64,000 nt of DNA from contig NZZG01000084.1 of the NCBI GenBank assembly GCA_002698575.1, forward strand, positions 20,344-84,343, read 5' to 3'. This stretch comes from Pimelobacter sp. (GTDB taxonomy: Bacteria; Actinomycetota; Actinomycetes; Propionibacteriales; Nocardioidaceae). Positions 8,625 through 17,700 of this stretch are shown piece by piece (within the stretch, counting starts at the first letter, position 1; the number at the start of each line of letters is the position of its first letter). A program made the translations under genes and the position numbers. The notes beneath the pieces were generated by a model, which was given only the letters and a program-made list of their open reading frames with translations, was not told the DNA's origin and ran no database searches.

Positions 8625-9218
8625 ATGACCGCTGGTGAGGTGTGGCTCGTCGTCGGCCTCGGCAACCCCGGGCCGGCGTACGCCGGTCACCGACACAACA
8701 TCGGCTACCTGGTGACCGACGAGCTGGCCCGACGCCTGGGGTCGGGCTGGCGCGCGCACAAGAGCGGCCGCGCGGAGGTCGTCGAGGGACGCCTGGGGGC
8801 GCCGGGCTCGGACGGCCCGAGGATCGTCCTCGCGCGGCCGCGCTCGTTCATGAACGAGGTCGGCGGTCCCACCAAGGCGCTCGCCAGCTTCTACAAGGTC
8901 GACCCCGACCGGATCGTGGCGATCCACGACGAGCTCGACATCGGCTTCGGCACGCTGCGCGTCAAGCTGGGCGGCGGGGACAACGGCCACAACGGGCTCA
9001 AGTCCCTGCGCTCGTCGTTCGGGACCGGCGACTTCTACCGGGTGCGGGCCGGCATCGGCCGCCCTCCCGGTCGGCAGGAGGTCGCCGACTTCGTGCTGTC
9101 CAACTACTCCTCGACCGAGCGCAAGGAGCTGCCGTTCCAGGTGGACACGGCAGCCGATGCCGTCGAGAGCCTGATCGAGCAGGGACTGGCCCGCACGCAG
9201 GGTGCCTTCAACAGCTGA
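8625..9218 (+). CDS. pth: Peptidyl-tRNA hydrolase
   Basis: A 197-residue enzyme that cleaves the ester bond of peptidyl-tRNAs released by stalled ribosomes. The family blocks are all present: VVGLGNPGPAYAGHRHNIGY with the catalytic His, SFMNEVGGP with the substrate Asn, IHDELDIGFGTLRVK, GGDNGHNGLKSL, and GIGRPPGRQEVADFVLSNY. ATG 8625 is chosen because AGGAG lies 8 nt upstream and the reading gives a standard length; the frame is open further upstream but that part resembles nothing in the family. The gap from rplY is 73 nt, so the two genes may share a transcript. Confidence 0.95.
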   Translation: MTAGEVWLVVGLGNPGPAYAGHRHNIGYLVTDELARRLGSGWRAHKSGRAEVVEGRLGAPGSDGPRIVLARPRSFMNEVGGPTKALASFYKVDPDRIVAIHDELDIGFGTLRVKLGGGDNGHNGLKSLRSSFGTGDFYRVRAGIGRPPGRQEVADFVLSNYSSTERKELPFQVDTAADAVESLIEQGLARTQGAFNS

Positions 9219-9250
9219 CCGGTGACGGTAACGGCTCGGTGACGCGGCTC

Positions 9251-9308
9251 GTGAAGGGCCCGTGAGGTCGCCGCGAGCACGTGTGAAGGGACCGTGAAGA
9301 CCCCGTGA
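9251..9308. repeat. Three copies of a GTGAAGGnnCCGTGA-like repeat
   Basis: In the 352-nt gap between pth and the EPS locus, GTGAAGGGCCCGTGA (9251-9265) and GTGAAGGGACCGTGA (9283-9297) lie 32 nt apart. A third related copy (GTGAAGACCCCGTGA, 9294-9308) overlaps the second. The spacings (32 and 11 nt) are near whole helical turns. These may be sites for a regulator of the EPS promoter about 150 nt downstream. The rest of the gap shows nothing but that promoter. Confidence 0.4.
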
Positions 9309-9461
9309 GGGCTCCGTGCGAGCGCCGGGAAACGGTCTGGACCGGGTACGGGCGGTGCACGTCGGCTCCACACGAAATCCACACCCGAGCAACGCCGGGG
9401 CAACAGGAGCCTCAGTGCTACCAAGGCTGCGCCACGGTCTCTCCAGAAGGCCCGTTCGGGC

Positions 9462-9490
9462 ATGACACCTTGGTCCGTCCTGACTAGGGT
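9462..9490 (+). promoter_or_regulatory. Promoter of the exopolysaccharide locus
   Basis: ATGACA (9462-9467, five of six against TTGACA) and TAGGGT (9485-9490) are separated by exactly 17 nt. Transcription would begin near 9497, leaving a leader of about 75 nt before the GTG at 9571. The following genes touch or nearly touch, so this promoter probably drives the locus at least to 14709 and possibly to 20867. Confidence 0.6.
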
Positions 9491-9570
9491 TTCGGTATCC
9501 CACCGGGCTATCGACTCGGTCCGGCGGGTGTCCGTGGGGGACTGGGTCGACAGCTGGGGGGCTGATTTCT

Positions 9571-11016
9571 GTGAGGCAGGCTTTTTTCGACGATCCGTCG
9601 ATCGTCCGGGAGACCTCTCTGCTTCCCCGTGCCCAGAGCGGCGCCCCGTCGGCAGCTCCTGCCTCCGCCCGCGCTGCCCGCCGACGTGACCGGCACCTCC
9701 GCGTCGCCGTCCCGCTCGCCGCGGCCGGCTCGGTCGCCCTGGCTGCCGTGCTCTCCTCGGCCGAGACCCGGCTCGCCGTCGTGGTCGCCGCGGCGGCCCT
9801 CGTCACGGCACTGGGCCTGCGCCACTCGTCCACCGAGAGCCGACTGCGCGGCGCCGCGGTCGTCGCGCGCTCCCTGGCGGCCCCCACCGCCTTCGTGGTC
9901 CTGGCCCTCGCCGTGCTCCAGCAGCCCACCCAGCTGCGCACCGAGCTCGCCGTGCTGGGCACGAGTGCCGCGCTCGGTGCCGCGCTCGGGTACCTGGTGG
10001 TCTCCGCCCGTCGAGCGGTGCCCCGCGTCGTGGTCGTCGGGGACGAGGCCGGCGTCGCCGAGCTCCTGGCCCGCTGGGGCAACGGACGCCACCTGCACGT
10101 CGCCGGCGCCCTGTTGCGCGCCACCGGTCCCCGCTCGCTGAGCCGAGGGGCCCACTCCGGAGCCCTCGGCGTCCCGCTGGTCGCCGGAGCCGCCGCCCTG
10201 ACCGAGTTCGTCCGCACCTCCGGTGCCGACGCCGTCATCGTGGACAGCCGTACGGCGGCCGTCCCCGGCGAGGTGCGTCGCCTGGAGTGGCAGCTGGCCG
10301 ATGCCCGCGTGGCGGTGCTGTGCGCCGGGGAGACCGGTCACGTGGCCCCGCGCCGCCTGGGCTGGACGGCGGTCGACGGCACGACGTTCAGCGTCATCGC
10401 CTCGCCCTCCTCGAGCGTCGCCCGCGCCGTCAAGGGCCTGGCCGACCGCGTCCTGGCCCTCGGCCTCCTGGTGTGCTTCGCGCCCCTGCTGGCGTTCCTC
10501 GCCCTGGTGGTGCGCCTGGACTCCCGCGGCCCTGCCTTCTTCCGTCAGACCCGGGTGGGCCGTGAGGGCACCACCTTCACCCTCCTCAAGCTGCGCACGA
10601 TGACCGTGGACGCCGAGGAGATCAAGCAGACGCTGCTCGAGCTCGACGAGGGCAACGGCGTGCTGTTCAAGATGCGCAACGACCCGCGGATCACCCGGGT
10701 GGGCCGGTGGCTGCGGGCCTCCTCGCTCGACGAGCTGCCCCAGCTGTGGAACGTCGTCACGGGAGACATGTCCCTGGTCGGTCCGCGACCTGCCCTGCCC
10801 GAGGAGGTCGCGGTCTACAACGAGCTGGAGCGCCGCCGACTGGCGGTCAAGCCCGGCCTGACCGGTCCGTGGCAGGTGAGCGGACGCTCGTCGCTGAGCC
10901 GCGAGCGCTCGATGCAGCTCGACGCGGGCTACGCCGACAACTGGCACCCGGCCGGCGACGCGCGCATCCTGCTGCGCACGATCGATGCCGTCCTGCTCCG
11001 GCGCGGTGCGTTCTAG
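9571..11016 (+). CDS. Polyprenyl-phosphate sugar phosphotransferase (WcaJ/WbaP type), starts EPS synthesis
   Basis: A 481-residue membrane protein. It moves a sugar-1-phosphate from a nucleotide sugar onto undecaprenyl phosphate, the first step of exopolysaccharide repeat-unit assembly. The N-terminal half has hydrophobic helices and a nucleotide-fold-like region (VPRVVVVGDEAGVAELL). The bacterial sugar transferase domain (PF02397) begins with a membrane helix at about 290-313, then RQTRVGREGTTFTLLKLRTM, DELPQLWNVVTGDMSLVGPRP (about 386-406), and KPGLTGPWQVSGRSS near the end. The GTG start has a G-rich Shine-Dalgarno about 8 nt upstream. It is the first gene of the EPS locus. The sugar it transfers cannot be told from the sequence. 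Confidence 0.92.
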   Translation: MRQAFFDDPSIVRETSLLPRAQSGAPSAAPASARAARRRDRHLRVAVPLAAAGSVALAAVLSSAETRLAVVVAAAALVTALGLRHSSTESRLRGAAVVARSLAAPTAFVVLALAVLQQPTQLRTELAVLGTSAALGAALGYLVVSARRAVPRVVVVGDEAGVAELLARWGNGRHLHVAGALLRATGPRSLSRGAHSGALGVPLVAGAAALTEFVRTSGADAVIVDSRTAAVPGEVRRLEWQLADARVAVLCAGETGHVAPRRLGWTAVDGTTFSVIASPSSSVARAVKGLADRVLALGLLVCFAPLLAFLALVVRLDSRGPAFFRQTRVGREGTTFTLLKLRTMTVDAEEIKQTLLELDEGNGVLFKMRNDPRITRVGRWLRASSLDELPQLWNVVTGDMSLVGPRPALPEEVAVYNELERRRLAVKPGLTGPWQVSGRSSLSRERSMQLDAGYADNWHPAGDARILLRTIDAVLLRRGAF

Positions 11017-12227
11017 TGGTGCGCACCGCAGGTCTCCACACCACTCCCGGGCGGGTCACGGTCGTCGCCGCGGGCGTCGTCGGCATGCTGCTCGGCGCCT
11101 CGTGCGGCGCCCCGGACGAGACCGGCGCCCCCGAGCCGACCACGGCCCCGTCGGGCGGACCGACCGCATCGGCGTCCCCCGACGCGACGGACGCGCCCGT
11201 CGGCGAGCGCGACGCACGCACGTGGCCCTACCCGGCGGACTCCATCTGGAACCACCCGCTCGGCGACGAGGCGAGCCTGGTGCCGTTCCCCGTCGAGCCG
11301 ACCGACGTCACCCTCGTGCCCGAGGAGGACCTCCTCATCATCGCGCCCGAGGCTCCGCTCCAGGACGTCTACGCGACCACCGCCGGCTGGGACCCCGCCC
11401 AGACGCGGTGCGGCTCGGTGACCGACGAGGTGCTCGTCGAGGACCTGCCGATCCCCGTGGGCTGGACGACCGACCCCGGCTACGACGGCACCACGCCGAA
11501 CCAGTCGACCGCGATCCTGCTTCCCGACGACACCCTGCTGGAGCTCCAGCCGTTCCACATCTGCCCTGACGGCACGCCCGTCGCCCAGTACGCCGCCCCC
11601 GCCTGGCGCGGCAGCTCGATCATCACCGGGGGCGTGCCCGGCGACATCGGCGGCGGCGCCCACGGCGGCTCCGGCCTGACCGCCTTCGGCGGCACCATCC
11701 GGCTGGGGGAGTGGGTGCCGGGAGGTCGGATCCGGCACGCGCTGAAGGTCACGGTCTCCGGCGACGAGCTGTCCTCGAGCGAGGGTGGCTTCCGCTGGCC
11801 GGCCGACCGCGCGGACGTGGACTGGGCCACGACCTACCTCGGCTCGGTCCCCGAGGCACGGATGGGGGCGCTGCTGACGCTGGGTCCCGACTTCGACGTC
11901 GACGCACTGAGCACCGAGCCGGCCCGGATCATCGCCACCGCGCTGCAGGAGTACGGCGCCTACGTCGTCGACGACGCGGGCCGGCGTACGGTCGCCTACT
12001 CCGTGGAGTGGGGCCCGCAGGGTCGCGTCACCGACGAGTTCGAGCAGGCCTGGGGATATCCCATGGCCGGGCGGGTCTCGGAGGCCAGCGGAGAGCAGCA
12101 GGGCTTCCTGGCCGACATGGAGCGCATCGACCTGGCACTCCAGGTCGTCGACGACAACACGGCCGAGACTCCCGGCGGCGCCGGCACGGCGCTGGCTCCC
12201 TTCGCGCCCCCGTTGGCGGTGTCGTGA
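11016..12227 (+). CDS. Exported protein of unknown function in the EPS locus
   Basis: A 403-residue protein I cannot place in a named family. The N terminus has a basic part and a hydrophobic stretch (VTVVAAGVVGMLLGASC). The Cys after LLGAS may be a non-standard lipobox; otherwise a simple signal peptide is possible. A Thr/Ser/Pro/Ala-rich linker (about 35-65) leads to a compact domain rich in Trp, Pro and Gly, with blocks such as DSIWNHPLGDEASLVPF, SSIITGGVPGDIGGGAHGGSG and GGFRWPADRADVDW. The position between a sugar transferase and a glycosyltransferase suggests polymer modification, polymerisation or attachment outside the cell. GTG 11016 overlaps the previous stop by one base (GTG 11019 is also possible), and its own stop overlaps the next ATG. 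Confidence 0.7.
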   Translation: MVRTAGLHTTPGRVTVVAAGVVGMLLGASCGAPDETGAPEPTTAPSGGPTASASPDATDAPVGERDARTWPYPADSIWNHPLGDEASLVPFPVEPTDVTLVPEEDLLIIAPEAPLQDVYATTAGWDPAQTRCGSVTDEVLVEDLPIPVGWTTDPGYDGTTPNQSTAILLPDDTLLELQPFHICPDGTPVAQYAAPAWRGSSIITGGVPGDIGGGAHGGSGLTAFGGTIRLGEWVPGGRIRHALKVTVSGDELSSSEGGFRWPADRADVDWATTYLGSVPEARMGALLTLGPDFDVDALSTEPARIIATALQEYGAYVVDDAGRRTVAYSVEWGPQGRVTDEFEQAWGYPMAGRVSEASGEQQGFLADMERIDLALQVVDDNTAETPGGAGTALAPFAPPLAVS

Positions 12228-13483
12228 TGCGGATCCTCCACGTCAACAAGTTCCTGCACCGTCGCGGTGGCGCCGAGGCCTACATGCTCGACCTGGCCGA
12301 GGCACAGCGCGCCGAGGGTCACGACGTCGGCTTCTTCGCGATGCAGCACCCCGAGAACGACGGCGACGTCAACGACGACCTCTTCCCGGCGCGGATGGAG
12401 CTGAACCCGCCGCCGGAGGGACTGGCGGCACGCGTGCGCACCGCCGGCCAGATCATCTACCGCCCCGACGCCCGGGCCGGCATGGACGCGGTGCTCGACC
12501 GGGTCCGTCCCGACGTCGTCCACCTGCACAACATCTACCACCAGCTGTCGCCGTCCATCCTGCGGCCGGTCAAGAAGCGCGGCATCGCCGCCGTGATGAC
12601 CCTGCACGACTACAAGCTGGCCTGCCCGACGTACCAGTTCCTCGACGCCGACGGGAAGATCTGCGAGGCCTGCCTCCCGGGGAAGTTCCGCAACGCGACC
12701 AGGAAGCGGTGCAACCAGGGCTCGCTGGCCGGCAGTGCGCTGGCCACCATCGAGCTGAGCGTGCACCGCGCCACGCACGCCTACGACGCGGTCGACGCGC
12801 TGATCTGCCCGAGCGAGTTCCTGAGGACGAAGATGGCCCAGGGTCGGGTCTACCCCGAGCGCCTGGTCCACCTGCCCAACTTCTGCGACCTGCACCAGAT
12901 CACCGCGGCCACGCAGCCCGGCGCCGGTGTCCTGTACGCCGGGCGGCTCTCGCCCGAGAAGGGCGTCGACGTGCTCGTCGACGCCGCCGCTCACCTGCCC
13001 GCCGGACTGCGCGTCACCATCGCCGGGGACGGTCCCGAGCGCGCGGCCCTGGAGAAGCGGGCCGCCGACCGCGGTGTGGTCGACCGGGTCACCTTCCTCG
13101 GCCGGATCCCGGGCCAGGACCTCCATCAGCAGATGCGCGACCACGCGGTCGTGGTCGTCCCGTCGCGGTGGTACGAGAACCAGCCGATGACCATCCTCGA
13201 GGCCTACGCGGCCGCCCGCCCGGTCGTCGGGTCGCTGCTCGGGGGTCTACCGGAGCTGATCGACGAGGGCGTCACCGGACGCCTCGTCACGCACGACGAC
13301 CCGACCGCGCTCGCCGCGGCACTGTCCGAGGTGGCCGGGGACCCGGCCGCCGCTCACCGCATGGGGATGGTCGCTCGGGAGCGCACCCATGCCTTCTCGA
13401 TCGACACCCACGTCCGCGGGCTCGACGAGATCTACCAGCGTGTCGTCGCACGGCACGTCGCAGCACCCAGGGGGAAGAACTGA
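12227..13483 (+). CDS. Glycosyltransferase family 4
   Basis: A 418-residue GT-B enzyme that probably adds a sugar to the lipid-linked EPS repeat unit on the cytoplasmic face. The N-terminal acceptor domain starts MRILHVNKFLHRRGGAEAY and holds the HLHNIYHQLSP block and a four-Cys segment (about 125-165) common in capsule/EPS members. The C-terminal donor domain has GVLYAGRLSPEKGVDVLVDA, the nucleotide-binding IAGDGPERAALE, and the EX7E pair Glu317/Glu325 in ENQPMTILEAY, which indicates a retaining mechanism. ATG 12227 shares one base with the previous stop (TGATG), so translation is coupled. Donor and acceptor sugars are unknown. Confidence 0.92.
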   Translation: MRILHVNKFLHRRGGAEAYMLDLAEAQRAEGHDVGFFAMQHPENDGDVNDDLFPARMELNPPPEGLAARVRTAGQIIYRPDARAGMDAVLDRVRPDVVHLHNIYHQLSPSILRPVKKRGIAAVMTLHDYKLACPTYQFLDADGKICEACLPGKFRNATRKRCNQGSLAGSALATIELSVHRATHAYDAVDALICPSEFLRTKMAQGRVYPERLVHLPNFCDLHQITAATQPGAGVLYAGRLSPEKGVDVLVDAAAHLPAGLRVTIAGDGPERAALEKRAADRGVVDRVTFLGRIPGQDLHQQMRDHAVVVVPSRWYENQPMTILEAYAAARPVVGSLLGGLPELIDEGVTGRLVTHDDPTALAAALSEVAGDPAAAHRMGMVARERTHAFSIDTHVRGLDEIYQRVVARHVAAPRGKN

Positions 13484-14709
13484 TGAGTCTCAAGATCGCG
13501 ATGCTTGGCACACGTGGCCTGCCCGCGTCGTTCGGCGGGGTCGAGCACCACGTCGAGCAGATCGGCGCACGGCTCGTGGAGCGTGGCCACCAGGTCACCG
13601 TGTACTCCCAGAGCCGCTACGGGGACGGCGAGCCCCTGACCGAGCACCTCGGCATGCGCGTGGTCACCATGCCCACCGTGCCGGTGCGCGGCTTCGAGGC
13701 GCTGTGCCACTCGGCCCTGTCCACCGTGCACGGACTCTTCCGCGGCCACGACGTCTTCCACTACCACGCCGTCGGTCCCGGGCTGCTCTCCCCGTTGGCG
13801 CGCTTCGGCTCGCGCGGGGCCGTGGTGCAGACGGTGCACGGCCTCGACGCCGACCGTGCCAAGTGGGGCGGCGGTGCCCGGTCGGTGCTCAACGCGGCCA
13901 CCTGGTTGAGCGCCCGCGTGCCCGACACGACCATCACGGTCTCGCAGGCGCTGGCCGACCACTACGCGGCGCGCTACGAGCGCGCGTGCGAGTACGTCCC
14001 CAACGGCGTCAACATGAAGCCGCGCCGCCACCCGCAGCTCATCCGGGACGCCTACGGGCTCTCGGGTCGTGACTACTTCCTCTTCGTCGGGCGGCTGGTC
14101 CCCGAGAAGCGTCCCGACCTGCTCCTCAAGGCCTTCGCGCAGGTGCGGACCGACAAGAAGCTCGTCCTCGTCGGAGGCTCGAGCCACACCGACGACTACG
14201 TCGAGGAGCTCCGCGCGCTGGCCGCGCAGGACCCCCGCGTGATCATGCCCGGCTACCTGTACGGCGACGTGCTCGACGAGCTGTTCACCAACGCGGCCGG
14301 CTTCGTGCAGCCCTCGGCCCTCGAGGGCCTGCCGCTGACGCTGCTCGAGGCGATGGGCAGCGGGCTGCCGGTCGTGGTCTCCGACATCGACCCGCACCTC
14401 GAGATCGTGGGACGGGACCGGGCCGGAGCCCGCGTCTTCCGCGACGGTGACCAGGTCGGGCTCACCGACGCCCTGCGCAAGGTCGCCGAGGACACCGCGA
14501 CCGAGAAGGCCTCCAGCGTCGCCATGCGCGACTCGGTGCTGTCGGTCTACGACTGGTCGGCCTGCGTCGATGCCCTCGAGGGCGTCTACGAGACCGCCGT
14601 GCACTCCACCCGCCGTCAGCGTCGCCGGCGCAACAGCAACGTCCACCAGCTCCACCGCGTCAACCACCACCTGGCCGGTGCCCGGTGCGACGAGGCCATC
14701 CACGCCTGA
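13483..14709 (+). CDS. Glycosyltransferase family 4 with a DUF1972-type N terminus
   Basis: A 408-residue GT-B enzyme. The opening MLGTRGLPASFGGVEHHVEQ is the DUF1972/rhamnosyltransferase-like signature seen in many EPS and rhamnan transferases. The acceptor half continues with VFHYHAVGPGLLSPLA and VVQTVHGLDADRAKWG. The donor half has YFLFVGRLVPEKRPDLLLKA, LVLVGGSSHTDDY and the EX7E pair Glu281/Glu289 (EGLPLTLLEAM). A basic tail (RRQRRRR, about 380) could help it stay near the membrane. The start ATG overlaps the previous stop by one base, with GGGGGAAG upstream. It probably adds the next sugar of the repeat unit; the linkage is not visible from sequence. Confidence 0.92.
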   Translation: MSLKIAMLGTRGLPASFGGVEHHVEQIGARLVERGHQVTVYSQSRYGDGEPLTEHLGMRVVTMPTVPVRGFEALCHSALSTVHGLFRGHDVFHYHAVGPGLLSPLARFGSRGAVVQTVHGLDADRAKWGGGARSVLNAATWLSARVPDTTITVSQALADHYAARYERACEYVPNGVNMKPRRHPQLIRDAYGLSGRDYFLFVGRLVPEKRPDLLLKAFAQVRTDKKLVLVGGSSHTDDYVEELRALAAQDPRVIMPGYLYGDVLDELFTNAAGFVQPSALEGLPLTLLEAMGSGLPVVVSDIDPHLEIVGRDRAGARVFRDGDQVGLTDALRKVAEDTATEKASSVAMRDSVLSVYDWSACVDALEGVYETAVHSTRRQRRRRNSNVHQLHRVNHHLAGARCDEAIHA

Positions 14710-14777
14710 GCGTGCCCTCGTCGTCCCTCTCGGGATCCACGCACCGAACACCGTTTCAGAACAGGAAAAAGCAACCG

Positions 14778-17700
14778 ATGAAGTCTCCCTCTCGTGCCTC
14801 GAAGATCGTGGGCGCCCTCGCGCTGGCGCTGGTCGCCTCGGCCGGCCTGGCCGTGACACCGCCGGCGCAGGCCGCGCAGAACGTCGTGGTCACCCAGCTG
14901 CCCGACCAGACCCACCCGCGCGTCCTCAACGGGCGGATCTACGCGATCGCCACCGCCGGCGACCTCGTCGCCGTGGGCGGCACGTTCACCTCGGTCCGCA
15001 ACGGCGCGGGTGGCTCACCCGACCAGGCGCGGCAGTGGATCTTCCTCTACAACAAGGCGACCGGGAAGATCGTGGAGTCGTTCAACCCGACCCTGCGCGG
15101 ACCCGCGCCGTCCACCACCGGACTGGTCGCCGACCAGCCGGGCGTGGAGGCGATCGAGTTCGCGCCCGACGGCAAGTCGATGTACGTCGCCGGCTGGTTC
15201 ACCAGCGTCAACGGGCAGTCGCGCCAGCGCGTGGTCCGGCTCAACCTCGACGGCTCGCTGACCGCCGGGTTCTCGGCCAGTGTCAACAACACGGTCAACG
15301 ACCTCGCGCTGACCGGCGGCCGGCTGATCGTCGGCGGGGAGTTCAGCAAGGTCAACCAGCAGCCCGTCGAGCGGCTCGTCTCCCTCGACCCGCAGACCGG
15401 CGCGACGCAGAGCGACTTCAACCTGCCGCTGACCGACTCGCGCGACGAGTTCGCGCCGTACCTGCAGGACATGGACGCCTCGCCCGACGGCAAGTGGCTC
15501 GCCATCGCGGGCAACTTCCAGACCGTCGGCACGGTGGCACGCAACCAGGTCGCCCTGATCGACCTCAAGCCCGGCGGCGCGGCGCCGCGCGTGGCCAACT
15601 GGTCGACCGACGCCTACAGCGTCGACTGCGCGCCGGTCTACGACGACTCCTGGGTCCGCTCGGTCAACATCTCGCCCGACAGCTCCTACATGGTGGTGGC
15701 CGGGACCGGAGCCTTCATCCCGAACACCCTGTGCGACTCCGCGGCCCGCTGGGAGCTGCCGCCCACGCAGTCGGGCGACCACCTCAGCCCGACCTGGAAG
15801 ACCCTCACCGGCGGCGACACGTTCTGGACCGCCGAGGTCACCGAGAGCGCCGTGTACGTCGGCGGCCACCAGCGCTGGGTCAACAACCCCCGGCCCTCGC
15901 CGGGCGGCGACAGCGACGGTCCCGGCTCGGTCGAGCGCGACGGCATCGTGGCGCTGGACCCGCTCACGGGTGCGCCCCTGTCCTGGAACCCGGGCCGTGA
16001 CCGCGGCCGCGGAGCCGAGGCGATCACGGCCACCGACGACTTCCTGCTCGTGGGCAGCGACACCGAGTTCTTCGCCGGCCAGCTGCGCCAGCGGCTCGCG
16101 CCGCTGCCGGTTGCCGGAGGACTGCCCAACCCGCAGCCGACGGCCGTGGACCTGCCCGTGACCCTCAACTACGTGACCGGCTCCCAGCTGCGCTCGGTCG
16201 CCTTCGACGGTGCGAGCTTCGGCTCGACGAGCCAGGTCCCTGCCTCGACGGGCATCGACTGGAGCGGGTTCCGCGGCGGCTTCGTCCAGAACGGCAAGCT
16301 CCACTACTTCGGTGCCTCGCAGGCGTTCTACTCGCGGCCCTTCAGCACCTCGTCCATCGGCTCGGAGACCAACCTGTCCAGCACGGTCGGCTACGTCGAC
16401 TACAGCGCCAACCTCACGCCGTACGACCAGCCCTACGGCGTGGCCGAGACCAACGTGGCCACCTACAACCCGACCAACGGGCAGATCTACTACGTCAAGA
16501 GCGACGGCAAGCTGATGAAGCGCGGCTACTCGCTCGAGAGCGGCATCATCGACGCGGGCGAGCAGGTCGCCTCCGGCCGGTCCTTCGCCAACGCGCGGGG
16601 TCTCGCCTTCATCGGTGACTGGCTGTACGCGGCCTGGTCCAACGGCGGTCTGTACCGCTTCTACGCACCGGGCGGCGAGGTCGACTTCGACAACAACGCG
16701 CTCGTCGACTCGAGCACCACCAACTGGAGCCAGGTCAAGGGACTCTTCGCCATGCCCAGCAGCGGCGCGGCGGTGCAGCCGACGAAGCCCGACTACAGCT
16801 GTTCCACGAGCCTTCCGTGGCGGGCCAAGTACTGGTCGAACCAGGAGCTCGACGGCGCGCCGGACAAGATGCGCTGCGAGGCCGACGTCAACTACAACTA
16901 CGGCAGCGGTGCACCTGCGGACACCAACCTGCCGAGCAACAACTTCTCGGCCAGCTGGACCCGCAGCGTCTCGGTGCCCGACGGCAAGGCCCTCCAGGTC
17001 ACCGCGACCGCCGACGACGGGGTCCGTGTCTACGTCGACGGCGTCCGCGTCATCAACGACTGGGTCGACAGCTCCGCCCGCACCCGCACCGGCACCTCCG
17101 CTGCGCTCTCGGGTGGTGACCACACGGTGCGCGTGGAGTTCTACGAGAACTCCGGCGGCGCCCAGATCCAGGTGTCCACGACGGTGGTCGACGCTCCCGC
17201 GGCCCCGCTCGAGCCGGACAACATCGCCCCGGACACCACCGTCTCGGGCCCGCAGCTCGACGACGTGGTCGCCAGCGGTCCGGTGACCTTCACCGGCACG
17301 GCGACCGACAACCGGTCCATTACGTCGGTGCGGGTGGCCATCTACAACCGCGACGACGCCACGAACCGGTGGCTGCAGCCGAACGGGACCTGGGGACCCA
17401 GCTACGCCTACCGCTCGCCGGTGCTCGCCGAGCCGGGCGTCGCCTCGACCACGTGGTCGATCGACATCACGCTGCCCGAGGGCAACTTCGCCGTGGACGC
17501 GGTCGCCGTGGACGGGGTCGGCAACGTCGACCTGTCCAGCGTCTTCCGCAGGTTCTCGGTCAACGACAACCCGGTGCAGGCCGACACCCAGGCTCCGGTG
17601 GTCGCGGTGACGTCCCCGGTCAAGCGGGACACCGTCCGGACGACGTCCTTCACGGCGAGCGGCACCAGTGGCGACAACCGCGGGGTCGACTCCGTGCGGG

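Noticed and set aside
9226-9320. GTGA-rich repeats considered as start codons of small genes
   Set aside because: No open frame of useful length with a ribosome site; the pattern looks regulatory.
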